Shown piece after piece: positions 63,036 to 64,000 of a stretch of DNA of 64,000 nt. The translations under genes and the position numbers were made by a program. The notes under the pieces are model-generated. The model saw nothing but the letters and a program-made list of their open reading frames with translations. It had not been told where the DNA came from and searched no databases. Within the stretch, counting starts at the first letter, position 1. Each line of letters starts with the position of its first letter. The DNA comes from Paenibacillus luteus (GTDB taxonomy: Bacteria > Bacillota > Bacilli > Paenibacillales > Paenibacillaceae), in assembly GCF_006542765.1 (NCBI RefSeq), contig NZ_SKCD01000004.1, positions 124,001 to 188,000 of the forward strand. The letters are read 5' to 3'.

Positions 63036-64000
63036 ATGAAACGGCTAACGGGCTGGCTGACCAGGCCCTTTAATAATTTGCGGCTGAGGGAAAAGCTGTT
63101 TGTCATGTTTTTACTCGGCGCGATCATCCCTTTGCTCTTTTTTGTTTCTTATTCCTATCAAACGGTCAAGAGCGAGCTTTCTGATCAGATGTACACAAAT
63201 TCCATGTCGTCAGTCGCGCAAATCAACTCGAACTTGGAGAACAAGCTGGACACCTACACCAAGCTTTCAGCAACGCTATATTTAAACAGCACGCTCCGTG
63301 CATATTTGACGACAAATTACTCCATAGATCCCTCTATGTATGTGGATGCCTATCAATACATTAACAGTACCTTCACCAATATGCTGACAACCAATCCCGA
63401 TATCAAATCGATCTCGGTTTATATCAACAACGATTCGCTGCCAACAGACGATATTTTTATCAAAAGAATGGATGACGCTTTCCGAAAATCCGACGTTTAT
63501 CTTTCTCTGCTGAACACATACGGGAACGTGCGATTCGTCTCGACTCCGCCAGTCGTCGACCAGCCATCCATGTTTACGCTCGCACGCATGCTGAATATCG
63601 GCAAATTGGATACCGTATACGGCATTTTGACAATTAATATTTTAGAATCAGATATCTATCGTCTTATGGAGAAGGAGTCTTCGGACAAAACCGTGTTGAT
63701 CGTCAATGAACGCGGCATCATTATGTCCACCAAGGACAAAAGCATGCTGAACCGTCCTCTGCAGCAATATATAACGACTGACTTTCTGGACAGTGAAGAA
63801 GGCCGCTTCGACAGCACCTTTAATGGAGAAAAAATGCTGGTCGTCTACAACACGACCAAGTTCGGCTGGAAAAGCGTCTCGCTCGTTCCCTACAGCAGCT
63901 TTCTGTCCAAAGCCAATAACACAGCAAAGCGGATTCTGGTTTATGCGTTGATCAGCTTCGGCCTCATGGCGCTGCTTATTTATGTCACAGCCAGATTATT
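63036..64000 (+). CDS. Sensor histidine kinase, YesM type (cluster C), cut by the window end
   Basis: The first 321 codons are visible. The start is MKRLTGWLTRPFNN, then TM1 (about 24-43, VMFLLGAIIPLLFFVSYSY), a ~240-residue extracellular sensor, and TM2 beginning near residue 303 (ILVYALISFGLMALLIYV). The HAMP and kinase domains lie beyond the right edge. ATG 63036 follows GGAGTGAG. Position after the response regulator and the topology match the kinases of clusters A and B. Confidence 0.85.
   Translation, partial: MKRLTGWLTRPFNNLRLREKLFVMFLLGAIIPLLFFVSYSYQTVKSELSDQMYTNSMSSVAQINSNLENKLDTYTKLSATLYLNSTLRAYLTTNYSIDPSMYVDAYQYINSTFTNMLTTNPDIKSISVYINNDSLPTDDIFIKRMDDAFRKSDVYLSLLNTYGNVRFVSTPPVVDQPSMFTLARMLNIGKLDTVYGILTINILESDIYRLMEKESSDKTVLIVNERGIIMSTKDKSMLNRPLQQYITTDFLDSEEGRFDSTFNGEKMLVVYNTTKFGWKSVSLVPYSSFLSKANNTAKRILVYALISFGLMALLIYVTARL

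Noticed and set aside
1..64000. tRNA, rRNA, CRISPR or prophage features
   Set aside because: Looked for on both strands by eye; no cloverleaf, rRNA core, repeat-spacer array or phage gene set was seen.

Overview
This window looks like chromosome from a Paenibacillus-type, spore-forming member of the Bacillales. The evidence is threefold: three LplA/LplB/LplC-type sugar ABC operons paired with YesM/YesN-type two-component systems, a GerA-family germination operon, and a very large SLH-anchored polysaccharidase. Strong AGGAGG ribosome sites with frequent GTG/TTG starts fit the same group. No rRNA, tRNA, CRISPR array or prophage was seen.

Layout. 1-9.8 kb is general metabolism: a lipoprotein (cut by the left edge), an MFS carrier, a ROK kinase, an MBL-fold hydrolase/TetR pair under a clear palindromic operator, a ribokinase, a small membrane protein, and a divergent adenylosuccinate-synthetase paralogue facing a LysR regulator. 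8.0-17.3 kb is a guanidine-use locus on the minus strand. It reads: strong promoter, guanidine-I (ykkC) riboswitch, solute-binding protein, permease, second guanidine-I riboswitch, two DUF1989 subunits, a biotin-dependent urea/guanidine carboxylase, allophanate hydrolase. Together these would import guanidine, carboxylate it, deiminate carboxyguanidine to allophanate and release ammonia and CO2.

17.3-24.5 kb is sugar-uptake cluster A (two permeases, binding protein, response regulator, kinase). 24.5-27.0 kb is a thin region with a shrunken YheC/D-like gene, a GT-C-type membrane protein and a gene-free stretch rich in small palindromes. 27.0-48.5 kb is a galactan-use locus. It has uptake cluster B with its own kinase/regulator, GH35 and GH2 enzymes without signal peptides, a DUF5107-TPR protein and a secreted multimodular GH53 endo-galactanase with SLH anchors. 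The likely flow is: surface GH53 cuts beta-1,4-galactan, the ABC system imports the oligosaccharides, and GH35/GH2 finish them inside. None of the three sugar transporters, nor the guanidine transporter, has an ATPase gene here.

48.5-53.4 kb holds a frameshifted cobalamin-adenosyltransferase remnant, a four-gene germination-receptor operon on the plus strand (small membrane protein, B, A, C subunits) and a 0.4-kb internally deleted IS3-family relic. 53.4-55.3 kb is hflK-hflC. 55.5-64.0 kb is sugar cluster C: a clan GH-D alpha-galactosidase-like enzyme, binding protein and two permeases on the minus strand, with the matching response regulator and kinase divergent on the plus strand. The kinase runs off the right edge. 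Clusters B and C share a promoter architecture that is probably the binding site of their related AraC-type regulators.
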